The notes under the pieces were generated by a model. It searched no databases, was not told the DNA's origin, and saw nothing but the letters and a program-made list of their open reading frames with translations. A stretch of 64,000 bases of DNA from SHZI01 sp031395645 (GTDB lineage: Bacteria > Pseudomonadota > Gammaproteobacteria > Steroidobacterales > GCA-2729495): the NCBI GenBank assembly GCA_031395645.1, contig JANNJM010000087.1, forward strand, positions 244,852 to 308,851, given 5' to 3'. Each line of letters opens with the position of its first letter. Position 1 is the first letter of the stretch. Shown here one piece after another: positions 40,748-49,924 of the stretch. The translations under genes were made by a program, and so were the position numbers.

Positions 40748-43363
40748 TTAGATCGCAATCTCCTCCGCCGGCTCCCGCAGGTTATACCGGGAACTCATCA
40801 CAAACCCATACGCCCCCGCATTGGCAATAGCCAGTACGTCCCCTTCCTCGCACCGGGGAAGCAGCCGGTCCGTTCCCAGGCGGTCGCCGCTCTCGCAGAT
40901 CGGGCCCACGATCGTGACGACTTGCGTGGCGGGTTCACCCCAGCGACTCAGGTTGGCGATCTCGTGATAGGCGCCGTACAGCGCGGGACGTATCAGGCTG
41001 TTCATCCCGGTACTGACGCCGACGTACTGCACCTGGCCCTTGCCCTTGGTCTGCGTAACTGCTGACACCAGCACGCCGGCCTCAGCCACGAGGTAGCGAC
41101 CAGGCTCCAGCCATATCTCGAGTCCGGGTCGCGCCGCCCGAATCTCCGCGATCCCTAAGTCCACCGCTGCCATGTCCAGCGGCGCCTGGCCGACCTTCTC
41201 TGGAACGCCTAGCCCACCGCCGAGGTCCAGGTAGCGCAGATCGGGAAAATCCTCTGCCACCGTGACCAGTTCGCGACCCACTTCCTGCCAGTTCTCCGGC
41301 GTGAGAATGCCGCTACCCACGTGCGCATGCAGGCCAACGACAGTGGCCCCGGAGGTGGCCAGCAACGCCCGGGCCTCATCGATTTCAAACAGTGGAATGC
41401 CAAACTTGGAATGCGATCCGGCCGTCTTGACGTGCTGGTGGTGACCGCGCCCATGACCCGTGTCGATGCGCAGAAAGAGCTCTTTTCCCTTGAAGAGATC
41501 GCCCCAGTGCCGCAGCGGGTGCAGGTTGTCGAGCGTGAGCCACACGCGCCGTTCCAGGCCAAACTCGTAATCGCTCCGGGGCGCAAAATTGGGCGTATAG
41601 AGGATGCGCTGGCGATCGATCTCCGGGAACAATTCCAGCACGCGGTCAATCTCGCTCGGCGACACGCACTCGAAGTTCAGTCCTTCAGAATGCAGTGCCC
41701 GCAGAATGTCGACGGAGTTGTTCGCCTTCATGGCGAAGAACACCCGGTTGACGGATCGCAGTCCCTTCAGTCGGCCGGCGGCGGCCCGGACCATCGCCAG
41801 GTCATAGACGTAGGCCGAGCCCTTGTCCCGCCCAATGGCAATCAGCTCGGCACGACGACGCACCCACCACGTATCGTGATGAACGCCCCCCTGGTCCGTG
41901 CCGCCCTGCAGTTCCTCCCAGGTCTGGCCAAAGACCTCGTCGTCAGGTCCCGGACGCACGAGAGTGCCGTGCAGTTTCTGAATCAGCCGCGCTGCCTGCC
42001 CCTCCTCCACAACGAAGGACAGATTGAGGTCAGTTGCGGACTGGCTGACGAGGTGGATTCTGTGCTCTTCAAAAGCTTCGAGTGCCGGGCCGATCTCGTG
42101 GAGCGCCGCCCGGATCTTCTGCCCGACCAGGCTCACGATCTCGACGCCCTCGATGACGGTCACCTTGCAGAGCCTGCTCAGTCGCTCCTGGAGTTCAGAA
42201 AGATTGCTGGCAACCATCGGGTTGACGCCAGGATCCAGCGTCACCGTGACATTGCTCTCGGATGTGGAGACGAGGTCGATCGACAGGCCGAGGTCCGAGA
42301 AGCACCGGAAGGCGTCGGCCAGGAACCCGACCTCGTGCCACATGCCGAGGGTCTCCATGGAAACCAGCGTGATCCGGCTGCGGCCGGAAATGGCCTTGAC
42401 GCGCGGGGCATCACTGCCAGCCCGCACCGTTACGAGGGTTCCCGGAAGTTCCGGCTGGTTGGTGCACAAGACCTTCAGGGGGATGCCGTGGCGACGGCAC
42501 GGACTGATGCTCCGGGGATGGAGCACAGAGCCGCCGGTCGAGGCAATTTCCTGCGCCTCAGCGTAACTCAACGTGCGCAACAGCCGCGCCCCAGGCACCA
42601 CTTTGGGATTGGCGCTGAACATCCCAGGCACGTCGGTCCAGATCTCCAGCGCCACCGCCTGGAGCTTGGCGGCGAAATACGCCGCCGAGGTGTCGGAGCC
42701 ACCGCGCCCGAGCAACACCCCCTCGCCGCGAGCATTGCTGGCGATGAAGCCCTGCGTCAGCACGACGCCATCGATCGCAGTGAAACGCTCCTGCAGGGCG
42801 GGATCTGCATCAAAGTCGCAGCTGGCGGAGAGATAGGCGCTCCGCTCGTTGGCTCCTGCAACGGGCAGGCTCTGCAGCAGTTGCCGGGCGTCAAGCCAGG
42901 TCACCCGCAAACCCTCGCTCTTCAGGTAGGCGGCGCCCAGCCGGGTGGCCAGCAGTTCGCCCATCGCCATCACGCGCGCCTGGATGCGCGGACTGACTTC
43001 CCGGATCAGGTGGACTCCCGCGAGGAGCTGCTCAAGCTCGGAGAAATACTCGTTCAGTTCCCGGGGACCGTCCACACCAAGGTCTTTTGCCAGCTTAAAG
43101 TGCAGCGTCTTGAGGTCGTCAATCGAAGGCCGCACAGCAGAGGTAACGGAAGTCCGGAGCAGCTCATCGAGGCGGTTCGAGACCGTGGCCAGAGCGGAGT
43201 GAACGACGACCGGGCGCAGCCCATCCGCCTGCCGCTGCCGCACAAGGTTCAGGATCGTCGCCCAGCGTTCGGCTGTCGAGACACTGGTGCCGCCAAACTT
43301 CAGAACCACCCACCGCAGCGGTGCGGGTGCCTGGCGCTGCGCGCCGGTGCGCTGTGTTACCAC
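40748..43363 (-). CDS. lysAC: Bifunctional aspartate kinase / diaminopimelate decarboxylase
   Basis: The 871-residue fusion joins the first and last steps of lysine synthesis. The N-terminal aspartokinase (about 1-460) has VVLKFGGTSVSTAERW, the nucleotide-binding VLLGRGGSDTSAAYFAAKL and ACT domains (LVSMETLGMWHEVGFL and a second repeat). The C-terminal PLP fold-type III decarboxylase (about 500-871) has VFFAMKANNSVDILRAL with the PLP lysine, LHAHVGSGI, LDLGGGLGVP and GPICESGDRLG. This fusion is known from Xanthomonas relatives. It reads toward hisE and is followed upstream by ilvD, 10 nt away. Confidence 0.93.
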   Translation of the reverse strand: MVTQRTGAQRQAPAPLRWVVLKFGGTSVSTAERWATILNLVRQRQADGLRPVVVHSALATVSNRLDELLRTSVTSAVRPSIDDLKTLHFKLAKDLGVDGPRELNEYFSELEQLLAGVHLIREVSPRIQARVMAMGELLATRLGAAYLKSEGLRVTWLDARQLLQSLPVAGANERSAYLSASCDFDADPALQERFTAIDGVVLTQGFIASNARGEGVLLGRGGSDTSAAYFAAKLQAVALEIWTDVPGMFSANPKVVPGARLLRTLSYAEAQEIASTGGSVLHPRSISPCRRHGIPLKVLCTNQPELPGTLVTVRAGSDAPRVKAISGRSRITLVSMETLGMWHEVGFLADAFRCFSDLGLSIDLVSTSESNVTVTLDPGVNPMVASNLSELQERLSRLCKVTVIEGVEIVSLVGQKIRAALHEIGPALEAFEEHRIHLVSQSATDLNLSFVVEEGQAARLIQKLHGTLVRPGPDDEVFGQTWEELQGGTDQGGVHHDTWWVRRRAELIAIGRDKGSAYVYDLAMVRAAAGRLKGLRSVNRVFFAMKANNSVDILRALHSEGLNFECVSPSEIDRVLELFPEIDRQRILYTPNFAPRSDYEFGLERRVWLTLDNLHPLRHWGDLFKGKELFLRIDTGHGRGHHQHVKTAGSHSKFGIPLFEIDEARALLATSGATVVGLHAHVGSGILTPENWQEVGRELVTVAEDFPDLRYLDLGGGLGVPEKVGQAPLDMAAVDLGIAEIRAARPGLEIWLEPGRYLVAEAGVLVSAVTQTKGKGQVQYVGVSTGMNSLIRPALYGAYHEIANLSRWGEPATQVVTIVGPICESGDRLGTDRLLPRCEEGDVLAIANAGAYGFVMSSRYNLREPAEEIAI

Positions 43364-43373
43364 GGTGACTTTG

Positions 43374-45056
43374 CTACTGCCGCGTCGTCACGGCGCCAAG
43401 CGACGCCGAACTGACCAGCTGGCCGTACTTGCGGAGCACGCCCAGAGGCGCCGTGCTGGCTGGCGCGTGCCACTGTGCGCGGCGGCGCTCAAGCTCGGCA
43501 GGAGGAAGGTCGACGTCAATAGTCCGGCGCTCCGCGTCGATGGTTATCCGGTCACCGTCCACCAACAGGGCGATAGGGCCACCAACGGCTGCCTCGGGAG
43601 ACACATGGCCAACGACGAAACCGTGACTGCCACCTGAAAACCGCCCGTCAGTAATCAGTGCCACTTTGTCGCCAAGGCCCTTGCCGACAATGGCTCCGGT
43701 CGGGCTCAGCATTTCGCGCATGCCGGGCCCCCCTTTGGGACCCTCGTAACGAATCACGATCACGTCACCGGCGATGACCGTGCCATCCAGGATGGCCACC
43801 AGCGCCAGTTCCTCGGAGGCGAATACGCGTGCCCGGCCCTGAAAGCGCAGACCCTCCTTCCCGCTGATCTTCGCGACCGCGCCCTCCGGTGCTAGATTCC
43901 CATACAAGACAATGAGATGACTATCTTTCTTCAACGGCTTATCAAGAGGCCGCACGATGCTCTGGCCGGCCGGATAGGGCCGCACGGGCGCGAGATTCTC
44001 GGCCAGCGTCGCGCCGCTCACGGTCAGGCACTGACCGTGCAGCAGCCCGCCGTCCAGAAGGAGCTTCATGAGCGGCTGGATACCCCCGATGGCGACCAAC
44101 TCTGACATCGAATAGGTGCCGCTCGGTCGCAGGTCGGCGAGGACCGGCACGCGCTGGCCAATGCGGGTGAAATCATCCAGCGTCAGGGCAATCCCAGCCT
44201 CGTAGGCCATGGCCAGCAGGTGCAAGACAGCGTTGGTCGAGCCACCTACCGCGATGACTACCGTGATCGCGTTCTCGAAGGCTTCGCGGGAGAGGATGTC
44301 TGAAGGCCTGATACCGCGCTTCACCAGGTCGACGACAGCGGCACCGGCACGCAGTGCATCCTCGTGCTTCTGGCTCGAGACGGCCTCCTGACCGGAGCTG
44401 TTGGGCAGGCTGAGTCCGAGAGCTTCGATGGCCGAGGCCATCGTGTTGGCGGTGTACATGCCGCCGCACGATCCCGGCCCCGGAATCGCCGTCCGCTCGA
44501 TCTCCAGCAACTGGAGTGCGGACATCCGACCACTGGCCACTGCACCCACCGCTTCGAAAACCGACACGATATCGCGCCGTTCGGCGCCAGGCTTGATGGT
44601 GCCACCGTAGACAAAGACTGAGGGCCGATTGAGCCTCGCCATGGCCATGACACAACCTGGCATGTTTTTGTCGCACCCTCCAATAGCGACGAAACCATCG
44701 AAGCCCTCGGCAGCAACGACGGTTTCAATCGAATCTGCGATTACTTCCCGCGAAACCAGTGAGTACCGCATACCCGGAGTACCCATCGAAATGCCGTCAG
44801 AAACAGTAATGGTATTGAACAGAACCGCCTTCCCCCCTGCGCCATCGGCACCTGTCGCGGCGGCCCGCGCAAGTCCGTCGATGTGCATGTTGCAGGGCGT
44901 GACCATGCTCCACGTGGAGGCGATGCCGATCTGGCTCTTGTGGAAATCCGCATCCGTGAAGCCCACGGCGCGCAACATGGCGCGACTTGGTGCCTGTTGG
45001 ACGCCGTCAACCACGACGCTGGAATAGCGGCGCTCGTCTGTACTCATGTTGCCCAA
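43374..45056 (-). CDS. ilvD: Dihydroxy-acid dehydratase
   Basis: IlvD dehydrates the 2,3-dihydroxy acid precursors of valine, leucine and isoleucine. It is a 560-residue Fe-S enzyme. Cluster cysteines are in AIGGCDKNMPGCVMAM and GPGSCGGMYTANTM, with a further one near the N-terminus (VTPCNMH). C-terminal GRFSGGSHGFVVGHVSPEA is also characteristic. ilvD and lysAC form a two-gene minus-strand unit near the leu and his operons. Length and motifs fit the [2Fe-2S] type. Confidence 0.95.
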   Translation of the reverse strand: MGNMSTDERRYSSVVVDGVQQAPSRAMLRAVGFTDADFHKSQIGIASTWSMVTPCNMHIDGLARAAATGADGAGGKAVLFNTITVSDGISMGTPGMRYSLVSREVIADSIETVVAAEGFDGFVAIGGCDKNMPGCVMAMARLNRPSVFVYGGTIKPGAERRDIVSVFEAVGAVASGRMSALQLLEIERTAIPGPGSCGGMYTANTMASAIEALGLSLPNSSGQEAVSSQKHEDALRAGAAVVDLVKRGIRPSDILSREAFENAITVVIAVGGSTNAVLHLLAMAYEAGIALTLDDFTRIGQRVPVLADLRPSGTYSMSELVAIGGIQPLMKLLLDGGLLHGQCLTVSGATLAENLAPVRPYPAGQSIVRPLDKPLKKDSHLIVLYGNLAPEGAVAKISGKEGLRFQGRARVFASEELALVAILDGTVIAGDVIVIRYEGPKGGPGMREMLSPTGAIVGKGLGDKVALITDGRFSGGSHGFVVGHVSPEAAVGGPIALLVDGDRITIDAERRTIDVDLPPAELERRRAQWHAPASTAPLGVLRKYGQLVSSASLGAVTTRQ

Positions 45057-45154
45057 ACCACCTTGGAAGAACCACCTGGAGGCGCCGCGCCGCGGCCCGA
45101 AAGGGCCGCAAGTTTAGCATCCATAATCCCTGGCCGGGGCTTCAGGCCAGGGCG

Positions 45155-46591
45155 TCACGAGTCTGAAGCGAAAAGTTTTCCCGGGTTCATGATGTCAAGT
45201 GGGTCTAAGGTCCGCTTCACCGCCCGCATCAGATCCAGCGCTACGCCACCTCGCCAATGGGCAAGCTCCCCAATCTTCAATGCGCCAATACCGTGCTCGG
45301 CGCTGAAGCTGCCGCCGAAGCTGATTGCAAGCGCATGGACATGGTGGCTGATTTCGTCCCAGCGCGCCAGAAATGCCGCCCCATCCGAGTGTTGCGGCTG
45401 ACTGAGATTGAAATGTACGTTGCCGTCGCCCAAGTGGCCAAAGGCGACAACGCGGACGCCGGAAATCAACTTTTCGACGACGCCCGTCGCCTCAATCAGG
45501 AAGTGCTCCATACTGGCGACGGGTACGGACACATCGTGCTTGATACTGGCGCCCTCCTTCTTCTGCGCCTCCGACATACTGTGGCGAAGGCGCCAGAGGG
45601 CATCGCGTTGGAGACCACTGGCGGCCACGACGCCATCGGTAACCAGGCCACGGTCCTGCATCTGCCCAAGGAATTCCTGGACCCGACTCTCTAGACGCTG
45701 GTCGTTTCTTGACGTACTGATTTCTACCAGCAGGTACCACGGGCTGGCTTGGGCAAGTGGCGACCTGCTGCCCGGTATGTTTTTTGCGACTAGTTCAACA
45801 GTGAACTGGCTGGCGAACTCAAACGCAGTGAGATCGTCACCCAGTTGATCTCGCGCGGCGGCGTAGACGCGCAGGGCCGCCCCAACGCTCGGTATGGCCA
45901 CCCAGGCCGTTACGACACTGCGTGGCTGGGGGAACAGCTTGCACGACACCGCCGTAATGAAACCAAGGGTGCCCTCAGCACCAATAAAAAGTTGCTTGAG
46001 GTCGTAGCCAGTATTGTCCTTCCGCAGACTGCGCAGACTATCTAGCACTCGGCCATCGGCGAGCACCACCTCGAGACCCAGCACGAGGTCACGCATCGTC
46101 CCAAACCGCAGTACAGCCGTCCCGCCAGCGTTGGTAGAGACCACACCCCCGAGCTGGCAGCTGCCCTCCGCCGCGAGGCTGAGCGGAAACAGGCGTGCTG
46201 CCGCAGCCGCGGCCGCCTGCACGGTCGCCAGCACGCAGCCAGCTTCCACCGTAATACTGAAGTTGGCAGCGTCAACTGCTCGGATGGCATTCAGGCGTCG
46301 CGCAGAGACCAGCACCTGCGGTCGTTCTGGCGTGGAGTGCGGGATAGCGCCGCCGACCAGGCCAGTGTTACCGCCCTGGGGCACAACGCCGATCCCATGC
46401 CGGGCGCACAGGCGAATGATTTCCGCCACCTGGCTGGTGGTCGAGGGCAGCAGGACGAACGGCGTCGAACCCCTGTAAAGCCCCCGCCACTCCGTGACGT
46501 ACCCAACCAGGTCCTCCGGGCTGTCCAGGAAGCCCTTGGCACCCACGATTGACTTCAGTTCGGCGGCTACGGGGTGAGACAGATCAGTCAA
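45155..46591 (-). CDS. FAD-linked oxidase, D-2-hydroxyacid dehydrogenase (GlcD/D-lactate type)
   Basis: The 478-residue flavoprotein belongs to the PCMH/VAO family. The FAD-binding part shows PQGGNTGLVGGAIPH, ANFSITVEAGCVLATVQ, CQLGGVVSTNAGGTAVLRFG and IGAEGTLGFITAVS. The C-terminal cap shows FGHLGDGNVHFNLSQP and the metal/substrate site SFGGSFSAEHGIGALK. Members oxidise D-lactate, D-2-hydroxyglutarate or glycolate and pass electrons to quinone or ETF. Substrate is not determined here. Confidence 0.88.
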   Translation of the reverse strand: MTDLSHPVAAELKSIVGAKGFLDSPEDLVGYVTEWRGLYRGSTPFVLLPSTTSQVAEIIRLCARHGIGVVPQGGNTGLVGGAIPHSTPERPQVLVSARRLNAIRAVDAANFSITVEAGCVLATVQAAAAAAARLFPLSLAAEGSCQLGGVVSTNAGGTAVLRFGTMRDLVLGLEVVLADGRVLDSLRSLRKDNTGYDLKQLFIGAEGTLGFITAVSCKLFPQPRSVVTAWVAIPSVGAALRVYAAARDQLGDDLTAFEFASQFTVELVAKNIPGSRSPLAQASPWYLLVEISTSRNDQRLESRVQEFLGQMQDRGLVTDGVVAASGLQRDALWRLRHSMSEAQKKEGASIKHDVSVPVASMEHFLIEATGVVEKLISGVRVVAFGHLGDGNVHFNLSQPQHSDGAAFLARWDEISHHVHALAISFGGSFSAEHGIGALKIGELAHWRGGVALDLMRAVKRTLDPLDIMNPGKLFASDS

Positions 46592-46736
46592 TTGCAGGGC
46601 CTGTGGTCAAGCCATTGCAAAGTCGCGGATGGCTAATGCATCCTAAGTCACCTTGCGGCTGCTGGCAAAAGGAGCCGGCACCCTCCCGCAGATCCTCTGG
46701 CCATGGAAGGAACCCGGGGCCCACGGGCCCGAAGCC

Positions 46737-47930
46737 ATGCTCATTGACCCGCTGACACCGGATGGCTCACGAGGTCCCGAGCAGACGCTTGACCTCCGGC
46801 AGCGCAGCAGCCTGCTGGAGCTCGATCGGCAGTTCGCGGTTCACTGGAACCTGGGAAAGAACCTGGTGCTTGCCTGGTCGCCCTGCGGCGACGGACTGCA
46901 ACTGCTGGTCGTCCCCCACTATGCGGTTGCCAGTTACGGGGCTCCGCCAGACGCCCCGCAAACCAACCCCGTCAACCTGAATGCGGCGCATCAGTTCATC
47001 GTGCATTTGCTGTCGGGGACACGACAATTCTCGGACCGGCAAATGCACAATGCCACGCGCCTGCTGGGAGTCGAGGCCGTGCCGGTCCGGCTTCGTCAGG
47101 CGCTGACCGGGAAACCGCAGGAAACGGCCGCTATTGAAAGGCTCGTCAAGCGCTACAGCGTCACCTACGTGCGCAACCGCGCCGTGGCCCTCTTCGACAT
47201 TGTCGGCTTCGGTCTGCGCAGCCCCTTCGAGCAGATGGCACAACTGAACAGCCTGTCCTGTTCACTGAATGCGGCCCACAGCCGTTTGCTTGCCCGACGC
47301 ATGCTGGTCAACTTTGCGCGGTCCAGCACGGGTGACGGTTTCTACATCTGGAATCGGGACGAGGGACTTGAAGCAAACACCAATCTTTACCACTTCATGC
47401 ATCTTGTCCTGGCGGATAACGCCATCGCGCGGCAAAAAGGTTACGGCCACGGCGTCCCCATACTCCGAACAAGCTTTCATGTGGGCAGCTGCTATGAGTT
47501 TAACCATGCCGAAGGCCTCAATCCGACCATGTACTGCGACCTCGTGGGCGACGTCACGATCGAACTGGCCCGCATGATTGAACACGCTCTGCCTGGGCAG
47601 ATTCTGGTTGGTGAGTTCTCTGTGCCCATGCCCCAGGCTGGACTGGAAAACGGCGCCGACTTTGACTCCATACGGTTCATGGATCAGGCACAGGGCAGCC
47701 TTTCCCAGCTGAACGGGCTGGAGCTGTCCGGTGAGGCCGTCGAATCAATCAAGTGCTACCTCACGGGAGAAGCCTGCCCGGACGGCACCTTTTCGATCCG
47801 GAAGCTGGCAATCGAGGACAAGCATGGTCTGCGGCGCAACGCCTACAACGCCAAGGTAAATATTCATCGTCGCGGCGCCGATCCGATCCTGCTGGGTATC
47901 GAGGACCGACTGCTGCGTGTAAACGCCTGA
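46737..47930 (+). CDS. Class III nucleotidyl cyclase-like protein
   Basis: Reading from ATG 46737 gives 397 residues (the frame opens at TTG 46653, but the added residues look non-coding). Residues 145-295 resemble a class III adenylate/guanylate cyclase domain: AVALFDIVGFGL with first metal Asp D154, STGDGFYIW with second metal Asp D200, and DLVGDVTIELARMIEHALPG at the position of the usual G-D-x-V-N-x-A-A-R. The Asn is replaced by Glu. The N-terminal 140 residues are an unrecognised domain. Cyclic-nucleotide synthesis is plausible, not shown. The nitrilase gene follows after 18 nt. Confidence 0.65.
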   Translation: MLIDPLTPDGSRGPEQTLDLRQRSSLLELDRQFAVHWNLGKNLVLAWSPCGDGLQLLVVPHYAVASYGAPPDAPQTNPVNLNAAHQFIVHLLSGTRQFSDRQMHNATRLLGVEAVPVRLRQALTGKPQETAAIERLVKRYSVTYVRNRAVALFDIVGFGLRSPFEQMAQLNSLSCSLNAAHSRLLARRMLVNFARSSTGDGFYIWNRDEGLEANTNLYHFMHLVLADNAIARQKGYGHGVPILRTSFHVGSCYEFNHAEGLNPTMYCDLVGDVTIELARMIEHALPGQILVGEFSVPMPQAGLENGADFDSIRFMDQAQGSLSQLNGLELSGEAVESIKCYLTGEACPDGTFSIRKLAIEDKHGLRRNAYNAKVNIHRRGADPILLGIEDRLLRVNA

Positions 47931-47948
47931 TCGACACTACCCTGTCCA

Positions 47949-49004
47949 ATGCCTGCGGTTCCAATCCAGCCCTATCTCGCCCTCGCGCTGCAGATGCCGA
48001 CGCATCCGGTGGCCGGGCTATCGGGTCGCGACGCCATCCGCCTTCAAATCCAGCGAAGCATCGCGGGACTTGGCGAGAGTCTGGCTGCCGCTACGTCGAG
48101 CCTGGGGGAACGGCACGGTCTTCCGGTGCGCCTCGTCGTGCTGCCGGAGTATGTCCTGACTGGAGCGCCAGGCGCGGGCGGCTTCGCTGACTGGCGGAAC
48201 TCGGCCTGCCTCGAGATTAATGGCCCTGAGTATGCGGCCCTGGCGACGATTGCCAGTCAGTGCGGGGCGTACCTGGCAGGGAATGCGTATGAGGTGGACG
48301 CCCATTTTCCAGAACTGTATTTCCAGTGCAGCTTCGTGATCAGCCCGGGCGGCGACGTGATTCTTCGCTACCGCCGTCTGATCTCGCTCTACTCGCCGAG
48401 TCCCTATGACGTCTGGGAGCGCTACCTGAACCTCTACGGGCTGGCGGGCGTATATCCGGTGGCAGACACGGACATTGGTCGGATCGCCGCTATCGCCTCC
48501 GAGGAGATCCTCTACCCGGAAATCGCCCGGTGCGTCGTCATGCGTGGCGCCGAGATCCTGGTGCATTCAACCAGTGAAATGGGTAGCCCACGAACAACCG
48601 CCAAGGAACTCGCGCGCAGAGCACGGGCCAGCGAGAATCTCGCTTACGTGGTGTCAGCCAATACGGCGGGCGTCCCTGGTACCGACCTGCCGAGCAGATC
48701 CAGCACGGGCATGTCGAAAGTGGTGGATTTCAACGGGCGAATCATCGCGGAGGCTGCACCGGGCGGAGCCAGCATTGAGGCCCATGGCATTGTCGATGTC
48801 ACCGGGCTTCGCGCCCGACGACAGCACACCGGTCTTGCCAACAGCCTGAGCCGCCTGCCTTTGCAGGCCTTTGCAGCGAGCTATGCGGGCATCACCGGCC
48901 GCGCGGCGAACGAACTTCGATCTGCCGGAGGCACTTCCCGAGCGTACTTGCAGAAACTCCAGGTCGAGACCATAGAACGCCTGCGCAAAACCAGGGCAAT
49001 CTAG
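47949..49004 (+). CDS. Carbon-nitrogen hydrolase (nitrilase) homologue with altered catalytic residues
   Basis: The 351-residue protein has the nitrilase alpha-beta-beta-alpha layout. Glu of the triad is in RLVVLPEYVLTG (E67). The lysine position (Y-R-K-L) reads YRRL, R143. The cysteine position reads IASEEILYPE, S184, instead of C-E/D. So two of three catalytic residues appear substituted. C-terminal RASENLAYVVSANTAGVPG and STGMSKVVDFNGRIIAEA are normal family segments. It may be a non-hydrolytic relative. It abuts the cupin gene tail to tail with no gap. Confidence 0.75.
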   Translation: MPAVPIQPYLALALQMPTHPVAGLSGRDAIRLQIQRSIAGLGESLAAATSSLGERHGLPVRLVVLPEYVLTGAPGAGGFADWRNSACLEINGPEYAALATIASQCGAYLAGNAYEVDAHFPELYFQCSFVISPGGDVILRYRRLISLYSPSPYDVWERYLNLYGLAGVYPVADTDIGRIAAIASEEILYPEIARCVVMRGAEILVHSTSEMGSPRTTAKELARRARASENLAYVVSANTAGVPGTDLPSRSSTGMSKVVDFNGRIIAEAAPGGASIEAHGIVDVTGLRARRQHTGLANSLSRLPLQAFAASYAGITGRAANELRSAGGTSRAYLQKLQVETIERLRKTRAI

Positions 49005-49904
49005 TCAGCTCGTGCCTTGCCCGTAGTCGAACTCCGGGTGTTCGAAATCGTGCGGGTGATTGTGGCCATCGGGAGAGCGCACCCACTCGTAGAGATTCGG
49101 CTTGCCACGCGCCCACTGGGCCGCTGCGCGCTCACGGTTGCTTTCCGGACTGCTCCACGGATTGAAGTGAAAATAGTTGTGCAGCTGACTGTCGGTTCTG
49201 CCAAAACCCAGCACCCCGAACTCACTCGCGAACGCCCCATGGTTGATGTACGGCGGACGCCAGAAGTAGCCGCCGGTCGGGAGATTGCCAAACTGCATCA
49301 TCCAGGAGGTGCCGTAAAGGTGGTAACTCTCCTCGCAACAATCGTGGTAGGAGATGTTGTCCTGCCAGTAGTTTGGCGTCATGCAATAGAGCAGTGAGTG
49401 AGCGTGCGTCAGAGGGTCTGAGCGCAGCATCTTGACCATGCAGCCGGGCGCCACGGAGGGCCGGATGAAGTCCGCGGCCTTCCACTGGAGGCCCTCGTAA
49501 GCATTGACGGCCACAAGCTGTTCGCGCCGGGCACGTGGATGATCCCGGTCTGACTCGAGAAAGCTTGGCTCCCCATAGTTGTAGAACATCAGGCCCTGGG
49601 CGCCCCGGGGCACCGAGAATGCCGGCATCGACACGCCCGCCGGAACAAAGAAAAAGTTTCCCTTGCCATACCGTTCACCGCCGTACCGCACTTCCCCGGC
49701 GGTTATAAACAGCTCCATCTCGGAGTAACTCAGGCCTGGCGGCAGACGAAAGCCGGCGTCGAATCGCACCATCAGGGAACATGCACCGGTCACGGGATCC
49801 ATGCTCAGCATTTTGTAGTGCATGCCTTTCGAAAAACCGGGCAAGGTCATTTTCCTGAAGGCAACGTCGCGATCTACAAATGGCTCTATGTGCGGTCTGG
49901 CCAT
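49005..49904 (-). CDS. Cupin-domain protein (DUF4437-like, two cupin modules)
   Basis: The 299-residue soluble protein starts at ATG 49904, since the longer frame upstream overlaps the Rieske gene. Residues 45-120 form a first cupin (GACSLMVRFDAGFRLPPG, ITAGEVRYGGERYGKGNFFF). Residues 155-235 resemble a second (MVKMLRSDPLTHAHSLLYC, CCEESYHLYGTSWMMQFG). A His-rich tail (DGHNHPHDFEHPEFDYG) could bind metal. It follows the Rieske oxygenase gene by 20 nt, so a role in the same degradation route is likely. Confidence 0.65.
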   Translation of the reverse strand: MARPHIEPFVDRDVAFRKMTLPGFSKGMHYKMLSMDPVTGACSLMVRFDAGFRLPPGLSYSEMELFITAGEVRYGGERYGKGNFFFVPAGVSMPAFSVPRGAQGLMFYNYGEPSFLESDRDHPRARREQLVAVNAYEGLQWKAADFIRPSVAPGCMVKMLRSDPLTHAHSLLYCMTPNYWQDNISYHDCCEESYHLYGTSWMMQFGNLPTGGYFWRPPYINHGAFASEFGVLGFGRTDSQLHNYFHFNPWSSPESNRERAAAQWARGKPNLYEWVRSPDGHNHPHDFEHPEFDYGQGTS

Positions 49905-49924
49905 GGCACTCCCCAGCGCGCTTC

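Noticed and set aside
41321..43414. A 697-codon plus-strand open frame
   Set aside because: It is the complement of lysAC. High GC content keeps the reverse frame open; no domains are visible.
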